Source of the DNA: Clostridium sp. CAG:510
GTDB lineage: Bacteria > Bacillota > Clostridia > Lachnospirales > Lachnospiraceae
Assembly (NCBI GenBank): GCA_000434615.1
Contig: FR880847.1
Coordinates: 64,308-128,307, forward strand
Direction of reading: 5' to 3'
DNA length: 64,000 bases
A program made the translations under genes and the position numbers. The notes beneath the pieces were generated by a model. That model did no database searches. It saw nothing but the letters and a program-made list of their open reading frames with translations, and was not told the DNA's origin. Below, one piece after another: positions 9,001-17,720 of this stretch; within the stretch, counting starts at the first letter, position 1; every line of letters begins with the position of its first letter.

Positions 9001-10224
9001 TTATTTGTCGTCTGCTGCTGCTACGCCGGGAAGTACCTTGCCTTCCAGGAACTCTAAGGAAGCGCCGCCGCCGGTAGAAATGTGAGACATCTTGTCTGCA
9101 AATCCGAGCTGGTTAACGGCTGCTGCAGAGTCACCTCCGCCGATAATGGTGGTTGCGTCGGTATCAGCCAATGCCTTTGCTACTGCAATGGTACCTGCTG
9201 CAAGAGTAGGATTTTCAAATACGCCCATAGGTCCGTTCCATACAACGGTCTTTGCATTCTTAACAGCATCTGCGAAAAGCTTCTGGGTCTTGGGACCGAT
9301 ATCGCAGCCTTCTCTGTCTGCAGGCATATTGGTTACATCGTAGGTTTCTACTTCTACGGGAGCATCGATCGGGTTGGGGAAGTCAGCGATGGTTACGGCA
9401 TCTATGGGAAGAAGCAGGTTCTTGCCAAGCTTCTTAGCCTTTTCCATCATTTCCTTGCAGTAATCAAGCTTGGTATCGTCAACTAAGGACTTACCGATTT
9501 CATAACCCTGTGCCTTTAAGAAGGTGTAAGCCATACCGCCGCCGATAATCAGGGTATCGCACTTCTCAAGCAGGTTGGAGATTACGTTTAACTTGTCTGC
9601 TACCTTTGCACCGCCGAGGATTGCTACGAAAGGTCTTACGGGATTTTCTACTGCATTGCCGAGGAAGTTGATTTCCTTCTGCATTAAGTAGCCGACTACG
9701 TTTTCGCCGCCCTTTGCCTTGATGAATTTGGTAACGCCCTCTACGGAAGCATGTGCTCTGTGGGAAGAACCGAATGCATCACACACATACAGATCTGCGA
9801 GGTCTGCCAGTTCTTTGCTGAATTCTTCGCCGTTCTTGGTTTCTTCTGCTCCGCGGAAACGGGTATTCTGAAGAAGAATAACATCTCCTTCTTTCATTTC
9901 TGCTACAGCTTCGGTTGCTGCTGCACCGGTTACATTGTAATCGGAAATAAATTTAACGGGCTTGCCAAGCTTTTCGGAAAGTCTCTCTGCAACAGGTGCA
10001 AGAGATTCGCCTTCGTTGGGGCCGTTCTTTACTTTTCCTAAGTGGGAGCAAAGGATAACCTTGCCGCCGTCATTGATTAACTTCTGAATGGTGGGAAGTG
10101 CTGCTACAATACGGGTTTCGTCTGTAATCTTGCCTTCCTTTAAGGGTACGTTGAAGTCACATCTTACAAGTACTCTCTTTCCTTTTGCGTTGATATCATC
10201 AACGGATTTCTTATTAAGTCCCAT
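9001..10224 (-). CDS. pgk: Phosphoglycerate kinase
   Basis: 407-residue two-domain kinase that makes ATP from 1,3-bisphosphoglycerate. The N-terminal substrate site (RCDFNVPLKEGKITDETRI) and the C-terminal nucleotide site (GGGDSAAAV, then STGGGASLEFLEGK) are intact. GGAGG precedes the ATG at 10224; the nine-codon upstream extension would include that site and is unlikely. It lies between gap and tpiA. A strong hairpin between gap and pgk probably lets only part of the gap transcription continue into this gene. Confidence 0.98.
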   Translation of the reverse strand: MGLNKKSVDDINAKGKRVLVRCDFNVPLKEGKITDETRIVAALPTIQKLINDGGKVILCSHLGKVKNGPNEGESLAPVAERLSEKLGKPVKFISDYNVTGAAATEAVAEMKEGDVILLQNTRFRGAEETKNGEEFSKELADLADLYVCDAFGSSHRAHASVEGVTKFIKAKGGENVVGYLMQKEINFLGNAVENPVRPFVAILGGAKVADKLNVISNLLEKCDTLIIGGGMAYTFLKAQGYEIGKSLVDDTKLDYCKEMMEKAKKLGKNLLLPIDAVTIADFPNPIDAPVEVETYDVTNMPADREGCDIGPKTQKLFADAVKNAKTVVWNGPMGVFENPTLAAGTIAVAKALADTDATTIIGGGDSAAAVNQLGFADKMSHISTGGGASLEFLEGKVLPGVAAADDK

Positions 10225-10278
10225 AATGTTACCTCCATTTTTTATTTCCACTTTTACCCGTGGACATGGACTTACCCA

Positions 10279-10314
10279 TAAAAAAGAGGTCCGGTCCTAA
10301 AAGACCGGACCTCT
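10279..10314 (-). terminator. Terminator/attenuator between gap and pgk
   Basis: Perfect 12-bp stem (AGAGGTCCGGTC and its complement) with a 6-nt loop, followed by TTTTTT on the minus strand. It lies just after gap and 55 bp before pgk. No separate pgk promoter is obvious, so partial readthrough is likely. Confidence 0.9.
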
Positions 10315-10372
10315 GATAGGTCTTTATTTCGGGCTGACGCCCTATCGAACTCTGTGCAATCAGGCTGTCTGA

Positions 10373-11386
10373 TTATGCAAGTTCGCTGAAGTACTTAATA
10401 GTACGAACCATCTGGCTGGTGTAGCTGTTTTCGTTGTCATACCAGGAAACAACCTGTACTAAGGAGTTGCCGTCTTCCATGTTGGAAACCATGGTCTGGG
10501 TTGCATCGAAGATAGAACCATAGGTGCTTCCTACGATATCGGAAGATACGATTTCGTCTTCATTGTAATCGAAGGATTCGGTCTTAGCTGCCTTCATAGC
10601 TGCGTTGATTTCTTCCTTTGTTACTTTGCCCTTAACAACTGCTACTAAGATGGTGGTAGATCCGGTAGGGGTCGGTACACGCTGTGCAGAACCGATCAGC
10701 TTGCCGTTCAGTTCGGGAATTACAAGGCCGATTGCCTTTGCAGCACCGGTAGAGTTGGGAACGATGTTGCAAGCGCCTGCACGGCTTCTTCTTAAATCGC
10801 CCTTTCTCTGAGGTCCGTCAAGGATCATCTGGTCACCGGTATAAGCATGTACGGTGGTCATGATACCGCTCTGGATAGGAGCGAAATCGTTCAGAGCCTT
10901 AGCCATGGGTGCTAAGCAGTTTGTTGTACAGGAAGCTGCGGAGATAACGGTATCTTCGGGCTTCAGTGTGTTGTGGTTTACATTGTATACGATGGTAGGA
11001 AGATCATTTCCTGCAGGAGCAGAGATAACAACCTTACGAGCGCCTGCTGCGATATGAGCACTTGCTTTTTCTTTGGAGGTGTAGAAACCGGTACATTCCA
11101 GAACTACGTCTACCTTTAATTCTCCCCAAGGAAGTTTGGAAGCGTCTGCTTCTTTGTAAATGGTAATGGTCTTGCCGTTTACAGTGATGTTGTCTTCACC
11201 GGCTACAACAGAATCAGCATATTTGTACTTACCCTGTGAAGAGTCATACTTCAACAGATGTGCAAGCATCTTAGGGCTTGTTAAATCGTTGATTGCTACT
11301 ACTTCGTAACCTTCTGCATCAAACATCTGTCTGAATGCAAGACGACCAATACGGCCGAAACCATTAATTGCTACTCTTACTGACAT
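10373..11386 (-). CDS. gap: Glyceraldehyde-3-phosphate dehydrogenase
   Basis: 337-residue phosphorylating GAPDH. It has the N-terminal Rossmann motif INGFGRIGR, D34 in AINDLT (NAD preference) and the catalytic C153 in SAASCTTNC. AGGAGG lies before the ATG. It opens the operon gap-pgk-tpiA, driven by the promoter at 11458-11486 with a Rex-like operator just downstream of it. Gap is a common Rex target in clostridia, which fits redox control by NADH/NAD. Confidence 0.98.
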   Translation of the reverse strand: MSVRVAINGFGRIGRLAFRQMFDAEGYEVVAINDLTSPKMLAHLLKYDSSQGKYKYADSVVAGEDNITVNGKTITIYKEADASKLPWGELKVDVVLECTGFYTSKEKASAHIAAGARKVVISAPAGNDLPTIVYNVNHNTLKPEDTVISAASCTTNCLAPMAKALNDFAPIQSGIMTTVHAYTGDQMILDGPQRKGDLRRSRAGACNIVPNSTGAAKAIGLVIPELNGKLIGSAQRVPTPTGSTTILVAVVKGKVTKEEINAAMKAAKTESFDYNEDEIVSSDIVGSTYGSIFDATQTMVSNMEDGNSLVQVVSWYDNENSYTSQMVRTIKYFSELA

Positions 11387-11432
11387 TTTAGTTTCCTCCT
11401 GAATATCTTTCTTTATTGCAATCAGTTTATGA

Positions 11433-11450
11433 TTGTCAAAACTTTATCAA
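11433..11450. promoter_or_regulatory. Probable Rex operator of gap
   Basis: An 18-bp near-palindrome, TTGTCAAAACTTTATCAA, compared with the clostridial Rex consensus TTGTTAA-N4-TTAACAA: two mismatches in 14 defined positions. It covers roughly +1 to +18 of the gap transcript, where binding would block initiation. Confidence 0.55.
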
Positions 11451-11457
11451 CAAGGCT

Positions 11458-11486
11458 ATTTTACCTAATTCCTTTCCATAATTCAA
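11458..11486 (-). promoter_or_regulatory. Sigma-A promoter of gap
   Basis: TTGAAT, 17 bp, TAAAAT on the minus strand, about 70 bp upstream of the gap start codon. Confidence 0.7.
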
Positions 11487-11554
11487 GATAAAAATGGAAT
11501 TTTTTTATTTTTTCTGATACAATACCTGTAAAAGTACAGGAAGGAATGAAATTT

Positions 11555-12373
11555 ATGTCAATTTTAGCTGATCAGCATCTGCACTCTTCCTTTTCCGGAG
11601 ACAGTACGGAGCCCATGGAAAACATCGCGGAAGCCGCTCTGAAGAGAGGACTTGCCCACATCACTTTCACGGAGCATATGGATATGGGGTATCCTGTCAC
11701 GGAGGACACTCCCGAAGGAACCTTTCTTCTGAATGCAGATTCTTATATTTACGATTTTCTCAGAACACGTTTTAAATACGACGGCAGGCTTAGTGTCCGG
11801 CTCGGCGTGGAAATCGGGCTGGACCCCCGTTTCATCAAGGAGCTGAATACCTTTGCCGGCACGCACGAATACGATTTTATCATCGGTTCCACCCACCTGG
11901 CGAACGGTCGTGACCCCTACTATCCCGATTTTTTTGAAGGCCGCAGTGAGGAAGAAGCCTTCCGGGAATATTTCCTGGCGGAGCTTGAGAATTTAAGAAC
12001 ATTTGATTTTTTTGATGTTGCCGGGCACTTAGACTACTGCGTCCGTTACGGCAAGGAAAAGGACCGGAATTATTCCTATGATAAATACAAGGATATCCTG
12101 GACGAAATACTCTCCGTTCTTTTAAAAAAGGAAAAAGGGCTGGAGCTTAACACCGGAAGTCTGCGGAGCGGCACTAAGGACGTAAGTCCCTGCCGGGAGC
12201 TGCTTGCACGTTATCACGAACTGGGTGGCAGTCTGATTACCGTCGGCTCCGATGCCCACAAGGCTTCTGATGTGGCATCCGATTTTTCCCTTGCCTCGGA
12301 AATTTTAACGGACTGCGGTTTCAAATACTACTGCATCTACGAAAAGCACCAGCCGGTTTACATGAAATTGTAA
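11555..12373 (+). CDS. PHP-domain phosphatase, histidinol-phosphatase type
   Basis: 272-residue PHP-superfamily metal phosphoesterase. The N-terminal metal motif DQHLHSSFSGDS (HxH), the later FTEHMD, GSTH, AGHLDYC and the C-terminal SDAHKASD supply the expected metal ligands. The best-known members of this size hydrolyse L-histidinol phosphate (HisJ/HisK), but no his genes are nearby, so the substrate is open. The ATG at 11555 is preferred over 11546 because AGGAAGG would be only 1-2 nt from the earlier codon. It is divergent from gap and the first of three plus-strand genes. Confidence 0.85.
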   Translation: MSILADQHLHSSFSGDSTEPMENIAEAALKRGLAHITFTEHMDMGYPVTEDTPEGTFLLNADSYIYDFLRTRFKYDGRLSVRLGVEIGLDPRFIKELNTFAGTHEYDFIIGSTHLANGRDPYYPDFFEGRSEEEAFREYFLAELENLRTFDFFDVAGHLDYCVRYGKEKDRNYSYDKYKDILDEILSVLLKKEKGLELNTGSLRSGTKDVSPCRELLARYHELGGSLITVGSDAHKASDVASDFSLASEILTDCGFKYYCIYEKHQPVYMKL

Positions 12374-12428
12374 TTGTCATTTTCTTTGTGTGTCCGGAAT
12401 ATAATATGGAAAAAAGTAAGGTGACCCC

Positions 12429-13784
12429 ATGCTTTTTTGCAGAAACCGGACTTTTATCAAAGGCACTCTCATTCTCACGTTGACAGGACTTTTAAGCCGT
12501 GTCATCGGCTTCTTTTACCGTATTTATCTTTCTCGTCTGTTTGGCGAGGAGGGCATGGGCATTTACCAGCTTTTAAGCCCGGTACTTGCCCTTTCTTTTT
12601 CTCTGTGCGCCGCAGGCATACAGACTGCCATTTCCAAATATGTGGCGGCAAGTGTGGCAAAGGGAAACTGCAAGGACAGCTACCGCTATCTTTTTACCGG
12701 TTTGTTTCTTTCCCTGCTTCTCTCCGTTCCCTGCATGCTTCTTCTGCTGATGTTTTCGGATTTTGTCGCCGTACATTTTCTTTTAGAGGCAAGGACGGCT
12801 TCCATGCTGCGTATCATCGCCCTGTCCATCCCTGCCGGTGCCGTACATTCCTGTATTAACGGCTATTATTACGGTATCAAGAAAACCATGCTTCCTTCCT
12901 CCACACAGATAATTGAACAGTTCATGCGCTTTTTTTGTGTTCTGGCAGCGGATTTTCTTGCCCGCCGGTCTCATACGGTTCCTCATATCAACGCTGCTGT
13001 TGTGGGTCTTGTGGTGGGCGAATGCGCCGCCATGTTAATTTCCCTGCTTGCCATCTATTTCCGGTTTTACCGGGAGGAAGCCGGTGCCGGGAAGTCCTCT
13101 CTGCCGTGTTCAAACGCAGGTGCGTTTGGCATCTCCCGTTTTCATGCCGTCAAGAATCTGCTGGTACTGGCTTTTCCGCTTACCGTCAGCCGCATTGTGG
13201 TAAACCTTTTGCAGAGTGTGGAGGCAGTTGCCATTCCTTCCCGTCTCTGCCGGTACGGCTATGACTCCGTGACGGCGTTAAGTGTCTACGGAGTGCTTAC
13301 CGGTATGGCGCTACCACTTTTGTTTTTCCCGAATGCGCTGACCGGCTCCATGTCCCTTCTGCTTCTTCCCATGGTTTCGGAGGCCGATGCCAAAGGTAAT
13401 ACGGATGCAGTTAAAAATACTACCTTAAAAACCATTCAATCCTGCCTTCTATTAGGCGCTGCCTGTACTTTGTTTTTCTTTTTGTCCGGGCCGTTTTTAG
13501 GTCGTTTTCTTTTCCACAGTGAGCTTGCCGGCCGCTACATACGTTCCTTGAGTCTGCTCTGTCCTTTTTTATACCTGTGCACCACTTTATCCGGCATCCT
13601 TCACGGACTGGGAAAAGCCGTCAGTGTCTTTTTTGTCAATGTATTTTCCCTATCCCTGCGGCTTTTGTTTGTATTTTTCCTGATACCCGCATTCGGTATT
13701 GACTGCTATATTTTATCCATGGTTTTAAGCCAGCTTCTCAGCGCTTTTTTCTATCTCTTCCTGTTGTATCGGAAATGGAACTGA
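12429..13784 (+). CDS. SpoVB/MurJ-family polysaccharide flippase
   Basis: 451-residue integral membrane protein of the MOP exporter superfamily, with about 12-14 hydrophobic segments. The opening TLTGLLSRVIGFFYRIYLSR and the following FGEEGMGIYQL are typical of SpoVB-type proteins, which move lipid-linked glycans and in Bacillus are needed for the spore cortex. AAGGTGA precedes the ATG. A second, longer relative sits at 37239-39017. The exact substrate, and whether this one is the sporulation paralogue, cannot be told from sequence alone. Confidence 0.85.
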   Translation: MLFCRNRTFIKGTLILTLTGLLSRVIGFFYRIYLSRLFGEEGMGIYQLLSPVLALSFSLCAAGIQTAISKYVAASVAKGNCKDSYRYLFTGLFLSLLLSVPCMLLLLMFSDFVAVHFLLEARTASMLRIIALSIPAGAVHSCINGYYYGIKKTMLPSSTQIIEQFMRFFCVLAADFLARRSHTVPHINAAVVGLVVGECAAMLISLLAIYFRFYREEAGAGKSSLPCSNAGAFGISRFHAVKNLLVLAFPLTVSRIVVNLLQSVEAVAIPSRLCRYGYDSVTALSVYGVLTGMALPLLFFPNALTGSMSLLLLPMVSEADAKGNTDAVKNTTLKTIQSCLLLGAACTLFFFLSGPFLGRFLFHSELAGRYIRSLSLLCPFLYLCTTLSGILHGLGKAVSVFFVNVFSLSLRLLFVFFLIPAFGIDCYILSMVLSQLLSAFFYLFLLYRKWN

Positions 13785-13824
13785 CCAAAAGTTTGATTTT
13801 TCTTATGCTTCTCCGGCGTTTTTC

Positions 13825-13853
13825 TTGCACGATAACGGCATTTAGTATATAAT
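13825..13853 (+). promoter_or_regulatory. Sigma-A promoter of the DAHP synthase gene
   Basis: TTGCAC, 17 bp, TATAAT, ending 36 bp before the start codon of the gene at 13890. Confidence 0.8.
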
Positions 13854-13889
13854 GCACTCGAAAAAAACACAAAGGAAGAGGTATTCGAC

Positions 13890-14915
13890 ATGTATGAATT
13901 TATCCGTAAATTACCAACCCCTGAGGAAATTAAAGAACAGTTTCCGGTATCTCCCGAGCTCATTGCCTTAAAGAAACAGCGCGATGCGGAAATCCGCGAC
14001 GTCTTTACCGGAAAAAGCAATAAATTTCTCCTGATCATCGGTCCCTGCTCCGCAGACAACGAAATTGCAGTCTGTGACTACGTGACGAGGCTGGCAAAGG
14101 TAAACGAAAAAGTAAAAGACAAACTGATTCTTATTCCCAGAATCTACACCAATAAACCCCGGACCACCGGTGAAGGCTACAAGGGCATTGTTTCCCAGCC
14201 CGACCCCGAAAAGAAACCTGACTTCTTAGCCGGTCTGATTGCCATGAGAAAAATGCAGATTCATGCCATGGAAGAAAGCGGTCTGACTGCAGCGGATGAA
14301 ATGCTTTATCCGGAAAACTGGCCTTATGTTTCCGACCTGCTCTCCTATGTGGCCATCGGAGCGCGTTCCGTAGAGGACCAGCAGCACAGACTTGCCTGCA
14401 GCGGCTTTGATGTTCCCGCCGGTATGAAGAACCCGACCAGCGGCGACCTTTCCGTTATGTTAAACTCCGTATACGCCGCACAGCATGCGCATTCTTTCAT
14501 CTTCCGTGGCTACGAAGTAAAGACTTCCGGCAATGACCTGACTCATACCGTTCTGCGCGGTGCCACCAACAAGCACGGCCAGAATCTTCCCAACTATCAC
14601 TATGAAGACTTAAATACTCTTCTTAGCCTGTATGGGGAAAGAGATTTGAAAAATCCTGCCTGCGTCATTGATACGAACCACTCCAACTCCAACAAGAAAT
14701 TCGAGCAGCAGATCCGTATTGCCAAAGAGGTTATGCACTCCCGCAAGTTAAGCGCAGATATTCACAACCTGGTTAAGGGTCTGATGATTGAAAGCTATAT
14801 AGAGGACGGCTGCCAGAAGGTTGGCGAAGGCATTTACGGTAAATCCATTACCGATCCCTGTCTCGGCTGGGCATCCACCGAAAAGCTCATTTATGAAATT
14901 GCTGATTATGAATAA
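13890..14915 (+). CDS. aroF: 3-deoxy-7-phosphoheptulonate synthase, class I
   Basis: First enzyme of the shikimate pathway, condensing phosphoenolpyruvate and erythrose 4-phosphate. The 341-residue sequence matches the AroF/G/H type: LLIIGPCSADN, PRIYTNKPRTTGEGYKG, GARSVEDQQHR, GMKNPTSGD, the VIDTNHSNSNKK metal and substrate segment and a C-terminal GKSITDPCLGW. A clean promoter and AGGAAGAGG precede it and a terminator follows, so it is monocistronic. Feedback specificity (Phe, Tyr or Trp) cannot be judged here. Confidence 0.95.
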   Translation: MYEFIRKLPTPEEIKEQFPVSPELIALKKQRDAEIRDVFTGKSNKFLLIIGPCSADNEIAVCDYVTRLAKVNEKVKDKLILIPRIYTNKPRTTGEGYKGIVSQPDPEKKPDFLAGLIAMRKMQIHAMEESGLTAADEMLYPENWPYVSDLLSYVAIGARSVEDQQHRLACSGFDVPAGMKNPTSGDLSVMLNSVYAAQHAHSFIFRGYEVKTSGNDLTHTVLRGATNKHGQNLPNYHYEDLNTLLSLYGERDLKNPACVIDTNHSNSNKKFEQQIRIAKEVMHSRKLSADIHNLVKGLMIESYIEDGCQKVGEGIYGKSITDPCLGWASTEKLIYEIADYE

Positions 14916-14980
14916 ATGTTTGCACGAATAGGCAATGGAGTTTTCCACTATAAGCAGTCTTTTATAAATACGCATAATAA

Positions 14981-15018
14981 AAACTCTTCCGTCTTTCAGC
15001 AGATGGAGGAGTTTTTTA
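14981..15018 (+). terminator. Terminator after DAHP synthase
   Basis: Imperfect 8-bp stem (ACTCTTCC / GGAGGAGT) with a T6 tail; A-rich on the other side, so it may also act on the minus strand. Confidence 0.75.
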
Positions 15019-15042
15019 TTGCTTATACCCAAACCATTCCTT

Positions 15043-15076
15043 AAAAAAGCCCTGTGAAGGTTTTCCACAGGGCTTT
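15043..15076 (-). terminator. Terminator of the aminotransferase-metNI operon
   Basis: Perfect 11-bp stem (AAAGCCCTGTG / CACAGGGCTTT) followed by T on the minus strand, just beyond the stop codon at 15090. Confidence 0.9.
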
Positions 15077-15089
15077 GAAACATTTTTTA

Positions 15090-16259
15090 TTATTTTCTTA
15101 CCGGAATTTTCTTCCGGATATCCGCCAGTCTGTTTAGGGCTTCATTCAGTGTTTCGTCTTTCTTGGCGAAATGCAGACGGATTAAATTGTTGACAGGTTC
15201 CTTAAAGAAGCTGGAACCGGGCACCGCGCCAACTCCCACATCTCTTGCCAGGACTTCACAGAATTCCAGATCCGACGCAAAACCGAATTCTCCGATATCG
15301 AGGAGAATATAATATGCACCCTCCGGTACCGTATGGGCAATGCCGATGTCATCCAGTCCCTTTAAGAACAAATCGCGCTTGCTCGTGTATTTCTCCTGTA
15401 AATCCTTGTAATATTGCTCGCCAAACTTAAGTCCCGTAACTGCCGCTTCCTGCAAGGGCGCCGCTGCTCCCACGGTCAGGAAATCGTGAACCTTCTTTGC
15501 CACCTCAATAATTTCGGGCGGAGCAATGATATAACCCAGACGCCAGCCGGTGATGGAGTAGGTCTTGGACAGGGAACTGCAGGAAATGGTTCTTTCCCAC
15601 ATACCGGGCAGGGATGCAAAATAAATATGCTTGTTGGGCTCGTAAACAATGTGTTCGTAAACCTCATCCGTGATGACATAAGTATCGTATTTTTTTGCCA
15701 GCTCTGCTATGAAGGTCAGTTCCTCGAGAGTAAATACCTTGCCGCAGGGATTGGACGGATTGCAGAGAATAAGCGCCTTGGGATGCTGCTTAAGAGCGGC
15801 TTCCAGTTCATCCGGATTAAAATGGAAGGCAGGCGGATACAGGGGCACATAAATAGGCTGTGCGCCGGAGAGAATGGTATCCGCTCCATAGTTTTCATAA
15901 AAAGGAGAAAAAATAACCACCTTGTCGCCGGGGTCTGTGACGGTCATCATAGCTGCCATCATGGCTTCGGTGCTGCCGCAGGTTACTACGATTTCTCCGT
16001 TGGGGTCAATGGTTCTGCCCATGAGACGGGACTGCTTTTCTGCCAGCGCTTCCCGGAAATTCTGGGCGCCCCAGGTAATGGAATACTGGTGGTAGTTTTC
16101 ATGGGACACCTCCGCCAGCCTGTCGAGGATTTCCTTCGGCGGGTCAAAATCGGGAAAACCCTGTGATAAATTGACGGCCCCGTATTGCAGGGATACTCTC
16201 GTCATCCGCCGGATAACAGAGTCCGTAAAATCCTTGGTACGTTCTGATAATTTCTGCAT
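15090..16259 (-). CDS. PLP aminotransferase, methionine/kynurenine type
   Basis: 389-residue fold-type I aminotransferase. The N-terminal VNLSQGFPDFDPP is the signature of the group that includes methionine aminotransferase YbdL and kynurenine aminotransferases. The PLP lysine lies in SSLSKTYSITGWRLGY, with NPSNPCGKVF and ITDEVYEH completing the cofactor site and RLHFAKKD carrying the substrate-carboxylate arginine. The ATG at 16259 is chosen: AGGAG is 8 nt upstream, while a GTG three codons earlier overlaps that site. It ends an operon with 2-hydroxyacid enzymes and MetNI, which supports methionine or another large hydrophobic amino acid as substrate (inference). Confidence 0.88.
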   Translation of the reverse strand: MQKLSERTKDFTDSVIRRMTRVSLQYGAVNLSQGFPDFDPPKEILDRLAEVSHENYHQYSITWGAQNFREALAEKQSRLMGRTIDPNGEIVVTCGSTEAMMAAMMTVTDPGDKVVIFSPFYENYGADTILSGAQPIYVPLYPPAFHFNPDELEAALKQHPKALILCNPSNPCGKVFTLEELTFIAELAKKYDTYVITDEVYEHIVYEPNKHIYFASLPGMWERTISCSSLSKTYSITGWRLGYIIAPPEIIEVAKKVHDFLTVGAAAPLQEAAVTGLKFGEQYYKDLQEKYTSKRDLFLKGLDDIGIAHTVPEGAYYILLDIGEFGFASDLEFCEVLARDVGVGAVPGSSFFKEPVNNLIRLHFAKKDETLNEALNRLADIRKKIPVRK

Positions 16260-16270
16260 GGTAAACACTC

Positions 16271-17686
16271 CTATTTCTTTTCCAGTATGTAAGACTTTTT
16301 ATCGTTCAAAATATGCTTCGGGTCGAGGGCATCCTTAATCCGGTTCATAACCTCCAGATTTTCTCCGGATGTTTCCCGTAAAAAGTACCGGCGTTTGCTG
16401 ATGCCGATGCCATGTTCCCCGGAAGTAATGCCGCCTAATTCGTATGCCTTATGGTATGTCTTGTCCATATTGGCTTTCAGCTCCTTGTGCCAGGTTTTCA
16501 AATCCCTGTCACCGCGGACCACACACAGATGCACGTTGCCGTCTCCCGCATGTCCGAAGCTTACCATCTGCATGCCGCTCTCTTCATCCAGCTTGTTGAT
16601 AAAGGAAATAAATTCCGCTGTTTTGTCTATGGGCACCACGATGTCCACCGGCTCCTGTTCAGAAAAAGCCTCCACAGCCTTCACCAACGCGCCTCTGACC
16701 TTCCAGATGTCTGCTGCAGACGGAATAACATTTGACGGATTCTGTGCGGTATCCGTCAGGGGCAGGTATGCCAGTGCGCCGCCGTCCAGCGCAAGCTTGC
16801 GGATGCGTTCCGCATTCTCCCGTACCTCGGTGGCATGTCCGTCAAAAGTAAGTAAAATATAGGATCCGGCTTCCGGATAAGGATATTTCACACCCAAGAA
16901 ATCCTCTCCCAATTTTACCACTTTCCGCTCCATAAATTCAACCGCCGTCGGATTGGCATTGGCTCTCAGTACCGAAAGAACGCTTCTGATGCCGGTTTTC
17001 AAATCCGGATAAGGCACAAGCACGCTCAAAGAAGTCTCCGGTTTGGGGATAAGCTTCAGAATGCATTTGGTAATCACTGCCAGTGTGCCTTCGGAACCGA
17101 TATAAAGATTTTTTAAGGAAAGTCCGCTGGCATCCTTCACATTTTTGCCGCCCGCGGTAAGAACACTGCCGTCCGCCGTTACCACTTCCAGCCCTCTCAC
17201 ATAGTCTCTGGTAACACCGTATTTTACGGCACGCATACCGCCTGCGTTAGTGCTGATGTTGCCGCCGACGGAAGACGCCTTTTCGCCCGGGTCAGGAGGA
17301 TAAAACAGTCCCCTTTCTTCCACATATTTCTGCAAATCCTGTAAAAGAAGTCCCGGCTGCACGGTAATGGTCATGGTGTTTTCGTCCAGCTCCAATATCT
17401 TGTCCATATGGGAAAAATCTAAAATAATGCCGCCGTCCACCGGTACCGTGGAGCCAACCAGATTGGTGCCCGCTCCTCTCGGTGTCACCGGGATGCCATG
17501 CTTATGCGCATATTTTAGGATTTTGCTGACTTCTTCCGTACTCTGCGGAAAAACAAGCGCTGCCGCTTCTCCCTTCAGCCTTCCCAACGTATCGCTTAAA
17601 TACTTCTCCGGGATGTCATGCGCTACAATGCGTTTTTTATCCGGGATAATCTCTTTTAATTTTTTCAGAAGCTTTTCCTTATCCAT
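16271..17686 (-). CDS. glcD: FAD-linked 2-hydroxyacid oxidase, GlcD type
   Basis: 471-residue flavoprotein oxidising a D-2-hydroxyacid (lactate or glycolate class) to the 2-oxoacid. FAD-binding PCMH domain: TPRGAGTNLVGS (~70-82), GGNISTNAGG and GSEGTLAVIT. C-terminal oxidase domain: FGHAGDGNVH with metal-type histidines, and GGITSGEHGIG. AAGGTG precedes the ATG. It lies 11 bp from the aminotransferase and 34 bp after the hydroxyacid dehydrogenase, so it is probably cotranscribed. No electron-transfer flavoprotein genes (etfAB), which often accompany lactate oxidisers in anaerobes, are in view. The substrate is not certain. Confidence 0.88.
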   Translation of the reverse strand: MDKEKLLKKLKEIIPDKKRIVAHDIPEKYLSDTLGRLKGEAAALVFPQSTEEVSKILKYAHKHGIPVTPRGAGTNLVGSTVPVDGGIILDFSHMDKILELDENTMTITVQPGLLLQDLQKYVEERGLFYPPDPGEKASSVGGNISTNAGGMRAVKYGVTRDYVRGLEVVTADGSVLTAGGKNVKDASGLSLKNLYIGSEGTLAVITKCILKLIPKPETSLSVLVPYPDLKTGIRSVLSVLRANANPTAVEFMERKVVKLGEDFLGVKYPYPEAGSYILLTFDGHATEVRENAERIRKLALDGGALAYLPLTDTAQNPSNVIPSAADIWKVRGALVKAVEAFSEQEPVDIVVPIDKTAEFISFINKLDEESGMQMVSFGHAGDGNVHLCVVRGDRDLKTWHKELKANMDKTYHKAYELGGITSGEHGIGISKRRYFLRETSGENLEVMNRIKDALDPKHILNDKKSYILEKK

Positions 17687-17720
17687 TCTTACACCTTCTT
17701 ATCTTACGCAGGATGCGCTT

